A DNA stretch of 36,549 nucleotides from Prochloraceae cyanobacterium (lineage in GTDB: Bacteria > Cyanobacteriota > Cyanobacteriia > Cyanobacteriales > JASJDA01), in the NCBI GenBank assembly GCA_030065755.1, contig JASJDA010000025.1:1-36549 (forward strand), in the 5' to 3' direction. A program made the translations under genes and the position numbers. Shown piece by piece: positions 8,675-15,926 of this stretch; the stretch's first letter is position 1, and each line of letters begins with the position of its first letter. Below the pieces are notes generated by a model. That model was not told the DNA's origin. It made no database searches and saw only the letters and a program-made list of their open reading frames with translations.

Positions 8675-10303
8675 ATGAGCTACTGCCTAAATCCCGCCTG
8701 TTCCCAGCCAAAAAACCCTAACAAAAGCTTAACTTGCCAAGCCTGTGACTCTCAGCTAGTATTACAAGGTCGCTATCTAGCAATTAGAACCTTAGGTAAA
8801 GGAGGATTCGGAGCAACATTTTTAGCAAGAGACCTATCCTTACCAGGGTATCCCCCTTGCGTAATCAAGCAACTCAGACCTTCAGTAGATGACCCGAGTA
8901 TTTTCGAGATGGCTAAACAGCTATTTGAGCGAGAAGCGCAAACACTCGGAAAAGTTGGAGATCATCCTCAAGTGCCGAGACTGCTGGACTACTTTGAATA
9001 CGATCGACAATTCTATTTAATACAAGAATACATCAAAGGGCCAAACTTGCAAAAGGAAGTAAGAAAGAATGGAACTTATAGCGAAGCAGCAATAAAACAA
9101 TTTTTAAGTGAAATCTTGCCTATTATTAAATATATTCATTCTTCCGAAGTAATACATCGCGATATTAAACCAGCAAATATAATTCGTCGTCAGCAAGACA
9201 AACAATTAGTATTAATTGATTTTGGAGCAGTTAAAAATCAAGTTAATACAACAACCTTATCCCCTGGGGGTCAAACGGCTTTAACGGCTTTCGCTGTTGG
9301 TACTGCTGGTTTTGCTCCTCCAGAGCAAATGGCAATGCGACCTGTTTATGCTAGCGATATCTATGCTGTTGGCGCAACTTGTATTTACTTGCTGACAGGT
9401 AAACCCCCCAAAGACTTAGCGATCGACGTGTCCACTGGGGAAATAATGTTGCAAAAATATGCCTATATCAGTAAAAACTTGGCTAGAGTTTTAACCAAAA
9501 TGATCGATGCTTCTGTCTTCCATCGGTATAAATCCGCCGATGAAGTCTTAAGGAGCTTAGATATCGAATCTTACTTTGATACTTTATCTCAAGGGTTGAT
9601 ATCACAACCCAATTCAACAAGTAATATAAATAGTGATTCAGTACCTACTAAAATTTGTAGATCTCCTGAAGTAATGTCGTCTTATAGATCGACAACAACA
9701 CAATTAGCAACAGCAATTCGCAAGCGCCGCAACAGACGGGCTAGTTTGCAATCTACCCATCACGCTTCTGTGGGACACGTAAGTAATTATTCTAGAAATT
9801 ACCAGTATGCTACTGCGATCGATTCCCAGTCAATTAACGAACCCACAAAAGTAGCCAAAAAAGTTCCCACTAAAAAATTAGATGCTGATACGGTAATTAC
9901 CCAATATAGCGGTGGCAGGCGAGATTTTGCTCAGCAAAATTTAAACCTACTCAATCTCGCAAAAGCCAATTTATCTGATAGTAATTTTCACGAATCTAAA
10001 TTGATGAAAGTCAATTTACGAGGAGCTAATTTATCTGCTGCTGATTTTGGTGGTGCTAATTTAAAGAAAGCACATTTGTGCAATGCTAATTTAAGTCGAA
10101 CATATTTAAACCGTACAAATCTAACAGATGCCGATCTCAGAGGTGCGGATCTCAGTTGTGCCCATCTTACTAACGCTAATTTAACAGGAGCCAATCTCTG
10201 CGGTGCCAATCTTACTGATGCTAAAGTAAGTGATGAACAACTGGCAAGAGCTAAGACTAATTGGCGAACAATTCTACCTAGTGGCAAGCGAGTATTTTGG
10301 TAA
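8675..10303 (+). CDS. 4-Cys Ser/Thr protein kinase with C-terminal pentapeptide repeats (SpkB-like)
   Basis: The 542-residue product phosphorylates Ser/Thr on unknown cytoplasmic targets. Residues 1-25 form a Cys motif (C4, C9, C21, C24; MSYCLNPACSQP). A Hanks-type kinase domain spans about 33-300, with GKGGFG (41-46), the ATP lysine K65 in CVIKQL, HRDIKPAN with catalytic D163, and the DFG at 182-184; all are intact. A Ser/Asn-rich basic linker (about 305-405) leads to pentapeptide repeats at about 420-517 (repeated ANL.. and ADL.. units). There is no membrane segment. The architecture matches Synechocystis SpkB as I recall it, where the Cys motif matters for activity. An upstream in-frame TTG at 8663 exists, but MSYCLNP at 8675 is the usual start of the family. 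aat follows after 12 nt. Confidence 0.93.
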   Translation: MSYCLNPACSQPKNPNKSLTCQACDSQLVLQGRYLAIRTLGKGGFGATFLARDLSLPGYPPCVIKQLRPSVDDPSIFEMAKQLFEREAQTLGKVGDHPQVPRLLDYFEYDRQFYLIQEYIKGPNLQKEVRKNGTYSEAAIKQFLSEILPIIKYIHSSEVIHRDIKPANIIRRQQDKQLVLIDFGAVKNQVNTTTLSPGGQTALTAFAVGTAGFAPPEQMAMRPVYASDIYAVGATCIYLLTGKPPKDLAIDVSTGEIMLQKYAYISKNLARVLTKMIDASVFHRYKSADEVLRSLDIESYFDTLSQGLISQPNSTSNINSDSVPTKICRSPEVMSSYRSTTTQLATAIRKRRNRRASLQSTHHASVGHVSNYSRNYQYATAIDSQSINEPTKVAKKVPTKKLDADTVITQYSGGRRDFAQQNLNLLNLAKANLSDSNFHESKLMKVNLRGANLSAADFGGANLKKAHLCNANLSRTYLNRTNLTDADLRGADLSCAHLTNANLTGANLCGANLTDAKVSDEQLARAKTNWRTILPSGKRVFW

Positions 10304-10315
10304 ACGGACAAAATA

Positions 10316-10885
10316 ATGGATATCGTTTCTATTATCGAAGGGTATGCTAAAGGTTACTTTCTGATGGCTGATGAAACCGACAGCTTAGGTTGGTATTCAA
10401 GTCGTCAAAGAGCGCTGGTACCTCTCGATCGTCGATTTCGCTATCCGAAGTCTTTGCAGCGGGTTTTGAATCAAAATCGCTTCAGCGTAGCCATCGATCG
10501 AGATTTTGAAGCTGTTTGCTATGGCTGTGCCGATCGGGATACTACTTGGATTTCTTCACAATTGATAAATATATATTTAAAACTTCATCAAGCAGGTTTG
10601 GCGCACAGCTTTGAAACTTGGCAGGGAGAGAAACTTGCGGGAGGAATTTTAGGTATTGCTATTGGGGGTGCTTTTATTGGAGAATCTATGTTTTACCGCA
10701 TCCCTGAAGGCTCAAAAGTGGCAATGGTTAAGTTGGTCGAACATCTGAGGAAAAGAGGTTTTATTCTTTTTGACGCTCAAATGCAAAATCCCCACTTAGA
10801 AAGGTTTGGTACTTACATCATTAGTACTGAAGAGTACCAAGTTCTTCTACAGGAAGCCCTAAACCATGACTGTATTTTTACTTAG
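10316..10885 (+). CDS. aat: Leucyl/phenylalanyl-tRNA-protein transferase
   Basis: Aat adds Leu or Phe from aminoacyl-tRNA to N-terminal Arg/Lys of proteins, marking them for ClpS/ClpAP degradation (N-degron pathway). The 189-residue sequence shows the family core: [20 protein letters not shown] followed by [24 protein letters not shown], and the [15 protein letters not shown] segment near the C-terminus. It is shorter at the N-terminus than E. coli Aat (234 residues), which agrees with the short cyanobacterial form. It begins 12 nt after the kinase gene and is probably co-transcribed with it. A hairpin terminator region follows at 10901-10928. Confidence 0.92.
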   Translation: MDIVSIIEGYAKGYFLMADETDSLGWYSSRQRALVPLDRRFRYPKSLQRVLNQNRFSVAIDRDFEAVCYGCADRDTTWISSQLINIYLKLHQAGLAHSFETWQGEKLAGGILGIAIGGAFIGESMFYRIPEGSKVAMVKLVEHLRKRGFILFDAQMQNPHLERFGTYIISTEEYQVLLQEALNHDCIFT

Positions 10886-10900
10886 GTCAATTAAGCACGA

Positions 10901-10928
10901 AATCCCCTGCTTTTGGGAGCAGGAGATT
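10901..10928. terminator. Hairpin between aat and psaI, probable bidirectional terminator
   Basis: AATCCCCTGCT (10901-10911) pairs with AGCAGGAGATT (10918-10928) across a 6-nt loop, with one mismatch on the plus strand that becomes a G-U pair on the minus strand. It lies 15 nt after the aat stop and 37 nt past the psaI stop, so it fits best as the psaI terminator. The U-tract is weak on both strands. Confidence 0.55.
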
Positions 10929-10965
10929 GGTTAATCTAATACTTTGGTTTAAATTTAGCTCGAAT

Positions 10966-11088
10966 TTAGCCTTCAGCTTCGCTTTCAATATAAGTGAATA
11001 AAAGCGCCATGGTCACAGCAGCAATTACAATACCGATTCCTGGGACCAAAATCAAAGGCAAGAAAGAAGCTGCGTAATCGCCTGTCAT
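10966..11088 (-). CDS. psaI: Photosystem I reaction centre subunit VIII (PsaI)
   Basis: This 40-residue ORF reads MTGDYAASFLPLILVPGIGI, then a second hydrophobic half, and ends FTYIESEAEG. The single membrane helix with the LPxILVPxxGxxxP/A-type start and acidic C-terminus matches PsaI, a small thylakoid subunit that contacts PsaL and stabilises PSI oligomers. The start ATG (complement of 11086-11088) is the only suitable one. The gene is transcribed away from psaL; the two share the 244-bp region 11089-11332. In Synechocystis psaL and psaI are, as I recall, in the same orientation, so this divergent order is a difference worth noting. Confidence 0.93.
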   Translation of the reverse strand: MTGDYAASFLPLILVPGIGIVIAAVTMALLFTYIESEAEG

Positions 11089-11332
11089 ATCTAATTTTCC
11101 TATGTTTAATTTACAGAGTTAAAAAGTACTAACCTAATTGTTACATTAGCACACGAGGGGGATCGAGCCAACCCTACGATCTTCTACATTAGGTACTTGG
11201 AACTACTTAATCTATTGACTCACTAAGCAGTATATTTATAACTCATAAAGATTCTTAATAAAAAGTGAACTAAAAGCAGGTTACATTAGGGCTGATTCAA
11301 GTTTTTTAACATCCGAGAGGAACTGAATACCC
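11089..11332. promoter_or_regulatory. Shared psaI/psaL regulatory region: psaL promoter and TACATTAG repeats
   Basis: A -35 TTGACT (11215-11220) and a -10 TATAAC (11237-11242) with a 16-bp spacer are a plausible psaL promoter, giving a leader of about 85 nt. The word TACATTAG occurs three times (about 11142, 11184 and 11282), twice as GTTACATTAG (11140 and 11280). GTTACATT matches a half-site of HLR1, the direct-repeat element bound by RpaB that controls PSI genes in other cyanobacteria. The canonical 4-nt-spaced pair of half-sites is not present. Confidence 0.5.
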
Positions 11333-11800
11333 ATGGATTTGATTCAATCAGGTGGAGATCCCCAAGTTGGGAATCTAGCAACCCCAGTTAACTCCTCAGA
11401 ATTCAGCAGAGCTTTTATTCGCAATCTCCCAGCATACCGCCAAGGACTATCGCCCTTTCGTCGCGGTCTAGAAGTGGGAATGGCTCACGGCTATTTAATT
11501 TATGGCCCTTTCACCAAACTCGGCCCTTTGCGCGATTCTGATATTAGTACTCTTGCAGGCGTAATGTCTGCAGTAGGATTAATTGCTATCCTTACTGTCT
11601 GTCTCTCTATTTACGCTAATACTGGTAGTGGCAAACCTATTGCTACTCTTACTACTCCTAATCCCCCCGAAGATCTAGGCACTAAAGAAGGCTGGAACGA
11701 ATTTGCTAGTGGTTTCTTTCTTGGCGGTTGTGGTGGAGCAATTTTCGCCTTTTTGATCGTCACTTATCTGCCATCGTTGTTACAAGCGATCGGCGTGTAA
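11333..11800 (+). CDS. psaL: Photosystem I reaction centre subunit XI (PsaL)
   Basis: PsaL is the thylakoid subunit at the centre of PSI trimers and tetramers. The 155-residue sequence carries the family segments PFRRGLEVGMAHGYLIYGPF and GPLRDSD near residues 42-72, followed by three hydrophobic helices (about 75-95, 122-150 in two parts). The start ATG at 11333 is preceded by GAGAGGA about 14 nt upstream. Length and N-terminus are normal for cyanobacteria. It is transcribed alone here: psaI is divergent upstream, and a good intrinsic terminator follows the stop. Confidence 0.97.
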   Translation: MDLIQSGGDPQVGNLATPVNSSEFSRAFIRNLPAYRQGLSPFRRGLEVGMAHGYLIYGPFTKLGPLRDSDISTLAGVMSAVGLIAILTVCLSIYANTGSGKPIATLTTPNPPEDLGTKEGWNEFASGFFLGGCGGAIFAFLIVTYLPSLLQAIGV

Positions 11801-11827
11801 TCTAAACTAGATTCAAATATTTAAGAC

Positions 11828-11860
11828 AAAGCTCAGTGTTTTCACTGGGCTTTATTGTTT
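11828..11860 (+). terminator. Intrinsic terminator of psaL
   Basis: AAAGCTCAGTG (11828-11838), a TTTT loop, then CACTGGGCTTT (11843-11853) form an 11-bp stem with one G-U pair, followed by the T-rich ATTGTTT. It is 28 nt after the psaL stop. Confidence 0.8.
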
Positions 11861-11948
11861 ACCTGCTCCAAGAATGCAGTGCAAATGTTAGCATTTACAA
11901 GTATTTTTATAATATTTTGGAACTAATAAATATTGGAATCGCAAATTA

Positions 11949-12674
11949 ATGAAACAGCTCTTTACTCAAATAACTCGCTCGAAATTTTGGTTTAATCTCT
12001 TAATCTTACCAATTTTATCTCTATTTTTTGCAACTACACTGTTGGTTACACCAGCAGAAGCTACTGGTGTTTACAGCTTACCTCAAATAAATTCTGGAGA
12101 CTCAGTTTGGGTGGTAGATTCTGCTGAGACAATTAGCCGCGCTAGCGAAGGGAAACTCAGCCGTATTTTAGAGAAATTAGCTAAGGACACTGGTGAAGAA
12201 GTCAGAATAGTTGCTATTCGCGGTCTTAATTACGACGAAACTATTGAAAACTTTACCAATAAGCTATTTGAAAGGTGGTTTCCAACCGCAGAAGAGCAAG
12301 CTAACCAAACTCTAGTAGCGATCGATGTAGTGACCAATAATAGTTCCATACGTACAGGGGAAGAAGTAAAACAACTTCTATCTGACGAGATTGTCTCAAG
12401 TATTACAACAGATACTATTGAATTGAGGTTGCGAGAGGGGAATAAATACAATCAAGCTTTAATCGATGCGAGCGATCGGCTGGCGGCTGTTTTATCAGGA
12501 GAACCCGATCCAGGCGCAATTATAGCTCAAAATGAGATTAATACTGAAGGCACTTTTACTAAGGCGGAAGATACCGATCGAGGGCTATCTACTGTTTGGA
12601 TTATTGGTTTGCTCGTTGTTGCTACTATTATCCCCATGGCTACTTATTTCTTCTACGTCGGATTTTCTAATTAA
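11949..12674 (+). CDS. psb32: Psb32-like TPM-domain protein, photosystem II repair
   Basis: The 241-residue protein has a signal peptide (hydrophobic core about 15-33, cleavage likely after PAEA at residue 38), a TPM (TLP18.3/Psb32/MOLO-1) domain at about 48-195, and one C-terminal membrane helix (about 215-236). The typical TPM segments VWVVDSAETISRASEGKL and EVRIVAIRGLNYDETIENF are present, with the later EEVKQLLSDEIV stretch. Psb32 is reported to protect PSII from photodamage and speed its repair; the topology here places the domain in the lumen or periplasm. It lies 148 nt after psaL but beyond that gene's terminator, so it probably has its own promoter. The stop overlaps that of the convergent DUF4346 gene by 4 nt. 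Confidence 0.9.
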   Translation: MKQLFTQITRSKFWFNLLILPILSLFFATTLLVTPAEATGVYSLPQINSGDSVWVVDSAETISRASEGKLSRILEKLAKDTGEEVRIVAIRGLNYDETIENFTNKLFERWFPTAEEQANQTLVAIDVVTNNSSIRTGEEVKQLLSDEIVSSITTDTIELRLREGNKYNQALIDASDRLAAVLSGEPDPGAIIAQNEINTEGTFTKAEDTDRGLSTVWIIGLLVVATIIPMATYFFYVGFSN

Positions 12675-13054
12675 TCCTGAACGTATTCTTCCCCACTAAT
12701 GAGAGCATTCTCAGCCTGAACAAATTCCCTCCCTAAATAACCAGCATGATCCAACATGGTAATAGGGCAGGGTTGAGTTTGCTCTAATATTTTGACGCAA
12801 ATTTCCTTGGCTGTTCTGCCAGTGTATAGGGTCTCAGCAGTGCGTTCTACCTTCCCTTTTGCTGGAATGACCTTTCCTGTTTCTGGATCTGCTGCTAAAC
12901 CCTGTTCGGTGATAACGTTAGTAAAATGTTTGGCACAAATTAGCCCAGCTTCTCGATCTAAATAAATAATAAAATACCCTCCTGGATCGAGATCGATGTG
13001 ACGTTTAGATAGTTCGTTATCTATGGCGCTGAGGTTATCTTTTGTTTGACTCAT
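12671..13054 (-). CDS. DUF4346 domain-containing protein
   Basis: The sequence from HIDLDPGGYFIIYLDREAGL through AKHFTNVI to the C-terminal DHAGYLGREFVQAENAL matches DUF4346, a small soluble domain common in cyanobacteria; function unknown. I prefer the start at 13054 (MSQTKDNLSAIDNELSKRHI) because relatives that I recall begin near this point. An in-frame ATG at 13090 would add 12 residues but has no better ribosome site. The C-terminus overlaps the psb32 stop by 4 nt, tail to tail. Confidence 0.85.
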   Translation of the reverse strand: MSQTKDNLSAIDNELSKRHIDLDPGGYFIIYLDREAGLICAKHFTNVITEQGLAADPETGKVIPAKGKVERTAETLYTGRTAKEICVKILEQTQPCPITMLDHAGYLGREFVQAENALISGEEYVQD

Positions 13055-13120
13055 AATTTTAATGTCAAATGATTTGCTGACAATTCCCATTTACTCAAGA
13101 TAGTTCAAAATGTTACTTCT

Positions 13121-13165
13121 TGACATCCTCCCCTCCCTATAGAGGAAGGGGATTCTTAAACCTCA
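13121..13165. mobile_element. Orphan IS200/IS605-type end hairpin without transposase
   Basis: TTGACATCCTCCCC, a short stem around CCTATAGAGG, then AGGGGATTC is the form often seen at ends of cyanobacterial IS200/IS605 (IS1341-type) elements. The stem is CCCCTCC (13130-13136) with GGAAGGGG (13144-13151), one bulge. No tnpA or tnpB is adjacent, so this is a remnant or a small non-autonomous copy. A similar core, CTACCTATAGAGGTAGGG, sits at 23853-23870. Confidence 0.5.
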
Positions 13166-13428
13166 CGAATGATATGAATTCCATTTAATTAATCATAAAT
13201 ACCGTAAGAGGGACGGGGAGACGGGGTGATAGGGAAACACAATAAAAATGAGTTGCTTTCAACCCAGAGTTATAGATAAATTAATCTCAGTACGATCGAC
13301 TATTTTTCCTACAGAACGATCGCTACAGATCTCTTGTCATAAATCTCTGTGTAAGAATTTATCCTGGATTAAAAAACAACAAAAACTTTAATTACTAATA
13401 TAATTGGACTGATACCCAATTTCCTGCA
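13166..13428. other. Intergenic region with short G-rich repeats
   Basis: About 260 bases without a recognisable gene. Around 13212-13235 there is an imperfect run of short G-rich units (GGGACGGGGAGACGGGG) resembling degenerate short tandem repeats. Two CGATCG cores lie near 13296 and 13318. No clear promoter for the downstream gene was seen. Confidence 0.35.
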
Positions 13429-14586
13429 ATGCCCTCCAAGAAGAAGAAAAAGAAAAAGAAAACTACTAACCCAGCAGCTACAACTCAAACCGCTGGGTCT
13501 AATTCTCAAACCATTGTCGGGTTAAAACAATCCTCGTCGTCTGAGACCAACCCATCTTACTCAGAAGATACACATAGTGACAGCAATGTAAGTAAAATTA
13601 ACGCCCCGCTACGCGGATCCGCCTCAGCGGATCCCGACATCGAACCATCACCACTAGCTGATAATCTGACAGACGCCCACGGCTGCTCCCCATCAACTAC
13701 CCCCGATACTGAACCCCAAAATACAGCAGCAACTGCCTCTACTGATAATGGTGCTAATGTGCGCCGCGAAGCGGATCCCTTCGGGATCGATACCAATACA
13801 TCTACAACTGTTGCTCCAGAAAGTACATCGAACGATCGTAAAGTTGAAACCTCGGATGCAATGTTTCAGGCTGTAGGAATTATCGTTGGCGAGGTCAACT
13901 TTACGGAAGATAATAAAGCTACAATTGCGATCGCTAATAAACAATACCCACTTTTTTACACCAGACCCCATTATTTGGCTTATACGGGACTCAAAAAAGA
14001 AATAGAAGCTACGAATAACAATACGCAACGTCTCATAGTTTATCCTCGCATAACCCATTTCCCCTCAAGAGACAAACAAGCATTTATCTCTTTCCAATTA
14101 GTAGGGTTTGACAAAGGAAAAGACCCTAAAGGAATCTCAGAGTACTTAAAAGATAACGAATTCAAGCTATGTGGGTTGTGGCAGTTTATTCCCGTATCTA
14201 GAATTCCTTGTGTTTCGATCTTCCGCAACTTCAACAAAGAGCGATTGGAGTATATAAAACAAGCGGAACCTGCAACCAAAGCCAAATTCATGAAAGCCAG
14301 TCATATCCCCCTATTGTGGAGAGATGCACCTGTTAGACCCTTTAGGTTCGATCCCAAAGCAGGTAAAGACCAAGGACAGCCCAGCTTTGTTTCTGTTAAA
14401 GCTAAATTCATACCCAGTCGTGATGCTTGGGGGTTTGTGGAGACGATCGCCGAACATAGGGAGAAAGCACCGAGGTTTTTGAAGGTATCCAAGAAGGATA
14501 AAGCAGCAGCACAAAAAGGAACATCCCCTAAAAAGGAATTTAAGGAAAAAAAACCTATAAAAAAACCTGTTAAAAAGATAAATTAG
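13429..14586 (+). CDS. Unrecognised protein: lysine-flanked, disordered N-terminus, globular core
   Basis: The 385-residue product starts MPSKKKKKKKK and ends in a Lys-rich tail (PIKKPVKKIN), suggesting nucleic-acid or other polyanion contact (inference). Residues 12-145 are Ser/Thr/Asn/Asp-rich and probably disordered. Residues about 146-345 look folded: VGIIVGEVNFTEDNKATIAI could be a beta-rich OB-like start, and the segments LCGLWQFIPVSRIPCVSIFR and FIPSRDAWGFVETIAEHRE are the most family-like. Two peptides in the disordered part, APLRGSASADPD (59-70) and VRREADPFGID (111-121), are encoded by palindromic DNA repeats found elsewhere in the window and look inserted. No membrane segment or signal peptide. 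I do not recognise the family. Confidence 0.75.
   Translation: MPSKKKKKKKKTTNPAATTQTAGSNSQTIVGLKQSSSSETNPSYSEDTHSDSNVSKINAPLRGSASADPDIEPSPLADNLTDAHGCSPSTTPDTEPQNTAATASTDNGANVRREADPFGIDTNTSTTVAPESTSNDRKVETSDAMFQAVGIIVGEVNFTEDNKATIAIANKQYPLFYTRPHYLAYTGLKKEIEATNNNTQRLIVYPRITHFPSRDKQAFISFQLVGFDKGKDPKGISEYLKDNEFKLCGLWQFIPVSRIPCVSIFRNFNKERLEYIKQAEPATKAKFMKASHIPLLWRDAPVRPFRFDPKAGKDQGQPSFVSVKAKFIPSRDAWGFVETIAEHREKAPRFLKVSKKDKAAAQKGTSPKKEFKEKKPIKKPVKKIN
13606..13634 (+). repeat. Palindromic repeat inside a coding region, copy 1
   Basis: CCGCTACGCGGATCC followed by a perfect 8-bp inverted repeat, GGATCCGC (13615-13622), loop CTCA, GCGGATCC (13627-13634). It shares CCGCTACGCGGATCC with the copy at 24515-24531 (opposite orientation). 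It is in frame and encodes part of APLRGSASADPD. Confidence 0.75.
13761..13788 (+). repeat. Palindromic repeat inside the same coding region, copy 2
   Basis: Two tandem small hairpins: CCGC-GAA-GCGG (13764-13774) then GATCCC-TTC-GGGATC (13774-13788, sharing one G). Sequence and composition are those of the GC-rich GCGGATCC family and unlike the AT-rich surroundings. In frame; encodes VRREADPFGID. Confidence 0.75.
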
Positions 14587-14628
14587 AGTTTTTAATTGAG
14601 ACAATTATATTTAACAACTAACCACTAA

Positions 14629-15363
14629 CTAAATAAAAACTAGTGGTTTATCTTTTAAAGGTGCAAACGATTCGGCATCAAAACGATATAAACTAGCAGG
14701 ACGACCAGCGCCTCGACAAACTTTCACCCCAGTATCAGATAAAATTCCTAATTTCAATAACTTAGCTCTAAAATTAGAATAATCAGAAAAGTTTTCTCCT
14801 AAAACAGTGCAATAAAGTTGATAAACTTCATTTAAAGTAAACTTATCTGGCAAGACATCAAAAGCAATAGGACTGTATTCTAATTTATTTCGCAAGCGCC
14901 GATAGCCGTATTCTAAAATTTTATTGTGATCGAAAGCTAATTGGGGAACTTTTTTTACCACTAGCCAAGCGGCATTACTCTCTTCACTCGCAATTAATTC
15001 TGCTTCTTCAAATCTGACTAAAGCAAAATAACTAACAGATAAATAACGCACGCCAAAACTATAGGGAGATTCTCTGGGGTGACAATTAGGTTCGCTAAAG
15101 GTATAAAGTTGTTCTAAATAAAGGTTTTTAACTCTTATTTTTTCTGCCAAAATTCTTTGGGCAGAATTTTCTAAAGATTCTCCCTGACGGACAAATGTAC
15201 CTGGCAAACTCCAGCGATCGATAAATGGTTCTTTTTTTCTTTTAACTAACAATACTAGCAGGCGATTGTTCTTAGTATCGACTGAGAAAATAACGTTATC
15301 AACTCCAACCTGAAAATCGGCTAGTGCGTACTTTTTTACTCTGTTTGTGCCGCCTTCTGCCAT
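14629..15363 (-). CDS. nrtR: NrtR-family NUDIX-wHTH transcriptional regulator of NAD metabolism
   Basis: NrtR repressors bind operators of NAD biosynthesis genes and are released by ADP-ribose. The 244-residue protein has an N-terminal Nudix-like domain (about 15-150) and a C-terminal winged helix (about 165-235; FTLNEVYQLYCTVLG ... GRPASLYRFD). The Nudix box, GTFVRQGESLENSAQRILAE then K, lacks two of the REXXEE acidic residues (RILAEK), which agrees with a ligand sensor lacking hydrolase activity. It is the last gene of pncB-nadD-nrtR; its ATG overlaps the nadD stop by 1 nt (TAATG), implying translational coupling. The palindrome at 17308-17330 upstream of pncB is its likely operator, so it would repress its own operon. 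Confidence 0.9.
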   Translation of the reverse strand: MAEGGTNRVKKYALADFQVGVDNVIFSVDTKNNRLLVLLVKRKKEPFIDRWSLPGTFVRQGESLENSAQRILAEKIRVKNLYLEQLYTFSEPNCHPRESPYSFGVRYLSVSYFALVRFEEAELIASEESNAAWLVVKKVPQLAFDHNKILEYGYRRLRNKLEYSPIAFDVLPDKFTLNEVYQLYCTVLGENFSDYSNFRAKLLKLGILSDTGVKVCRGAGRPASLYRFDAESFAPLKDKPLVFI

Positions 15364-15926
15364 TAGTATAATTGCTCTCGATGAATGTAATCTTTCACGG
15401 GTGGGGTAACTGCGTCTTTATCTCCTTTTTCCCGATAAGCACTAGAAGAAACTGCTGGCGCATTTAAATTAGCAACAGATACATCTCTTCCGATATTTCG
15501 CAATGCTTCTAGATCGTTTATCTCTATAGGATATCCAGGACGAGGAACCACTAAAACATTAACTTTTGGTAGTAATTCTTCTATTCGATACCAACGACGG
15601 ATCTGACGGACTAAATCAGAACCAATTACTACAGTATATTCTACGTCGCTGCCCCACTTTTGTTTTGCTTTTTCTAGGCTATTAATAGTTCGACGATCGC
15701 TTAATTCTTCGTAGAGATTAATATTATTCGGGGGTAAGTCGATCTCTTCTATTAGCAAACCCAACATCTTGGTTCGATGTTCCAAAGGGGTTTGATGGCT
15801 TTTCAGAGGATTGTCTGATGCCCAAACTGCGACGAGATCGAAGCGATCGCTCAACCATCTCAAAATGGCTTGATGTCCAGCTGTCGGCGGATCTGCACTG
15901 GTACCGAAAAGAGCAATTTTCTTCAT
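15363..15926 (-). CDS. nadD: Nicotinate-nucleotide adenylyltransferase
   Basis: NadD adenylates nicotinate mononucleotide to deamido-NAD using ATP. The 187-residue protein begins IALFGTSADPPTAGHQAIL, the nucleotidyltransferase alpha/beta phosphodiesterase motif in its TxGH form (first His of HxGH is Thr, as allowed in the superfamily). VVIGSDLVRQIRRWYRIEEL is the central substrate-binding segment, and AVSSSAYREK is the ISSTxxR-type ATP motif. It overlaps the pncB stop by 4 nt (ATGA) and the nrtR start by 1 nt. Together with PncB it forms a Preiss-Handler salvage module from nicotinate to deamido-NAD. Confidence 0.92.
   Translation of the reverse strand: MKKIALFGTSADPPTAGHQAILRWLSDRFDLVAVWASDNPLKSHQTPLEHRTKMLGLLIEEIDLPPNNINLYEELSDRRTINSLEKAKQKWGSDVEYTVVIGSDLVRQIRRWYRIEELLPKVNVLVVPRPGYPIEINDLEALRNIGRDVSVANLNAPAVSSSAYREKGDKDAVTPPVKDYIHREQLY

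Noticed and set aside
9988-10311. Minus-strand 107-residue ORF opposite the pentapeptide repeats
   Set aside because: Its regular composition is the mirror image of the repeated pentapeptide codons on the plus strand.
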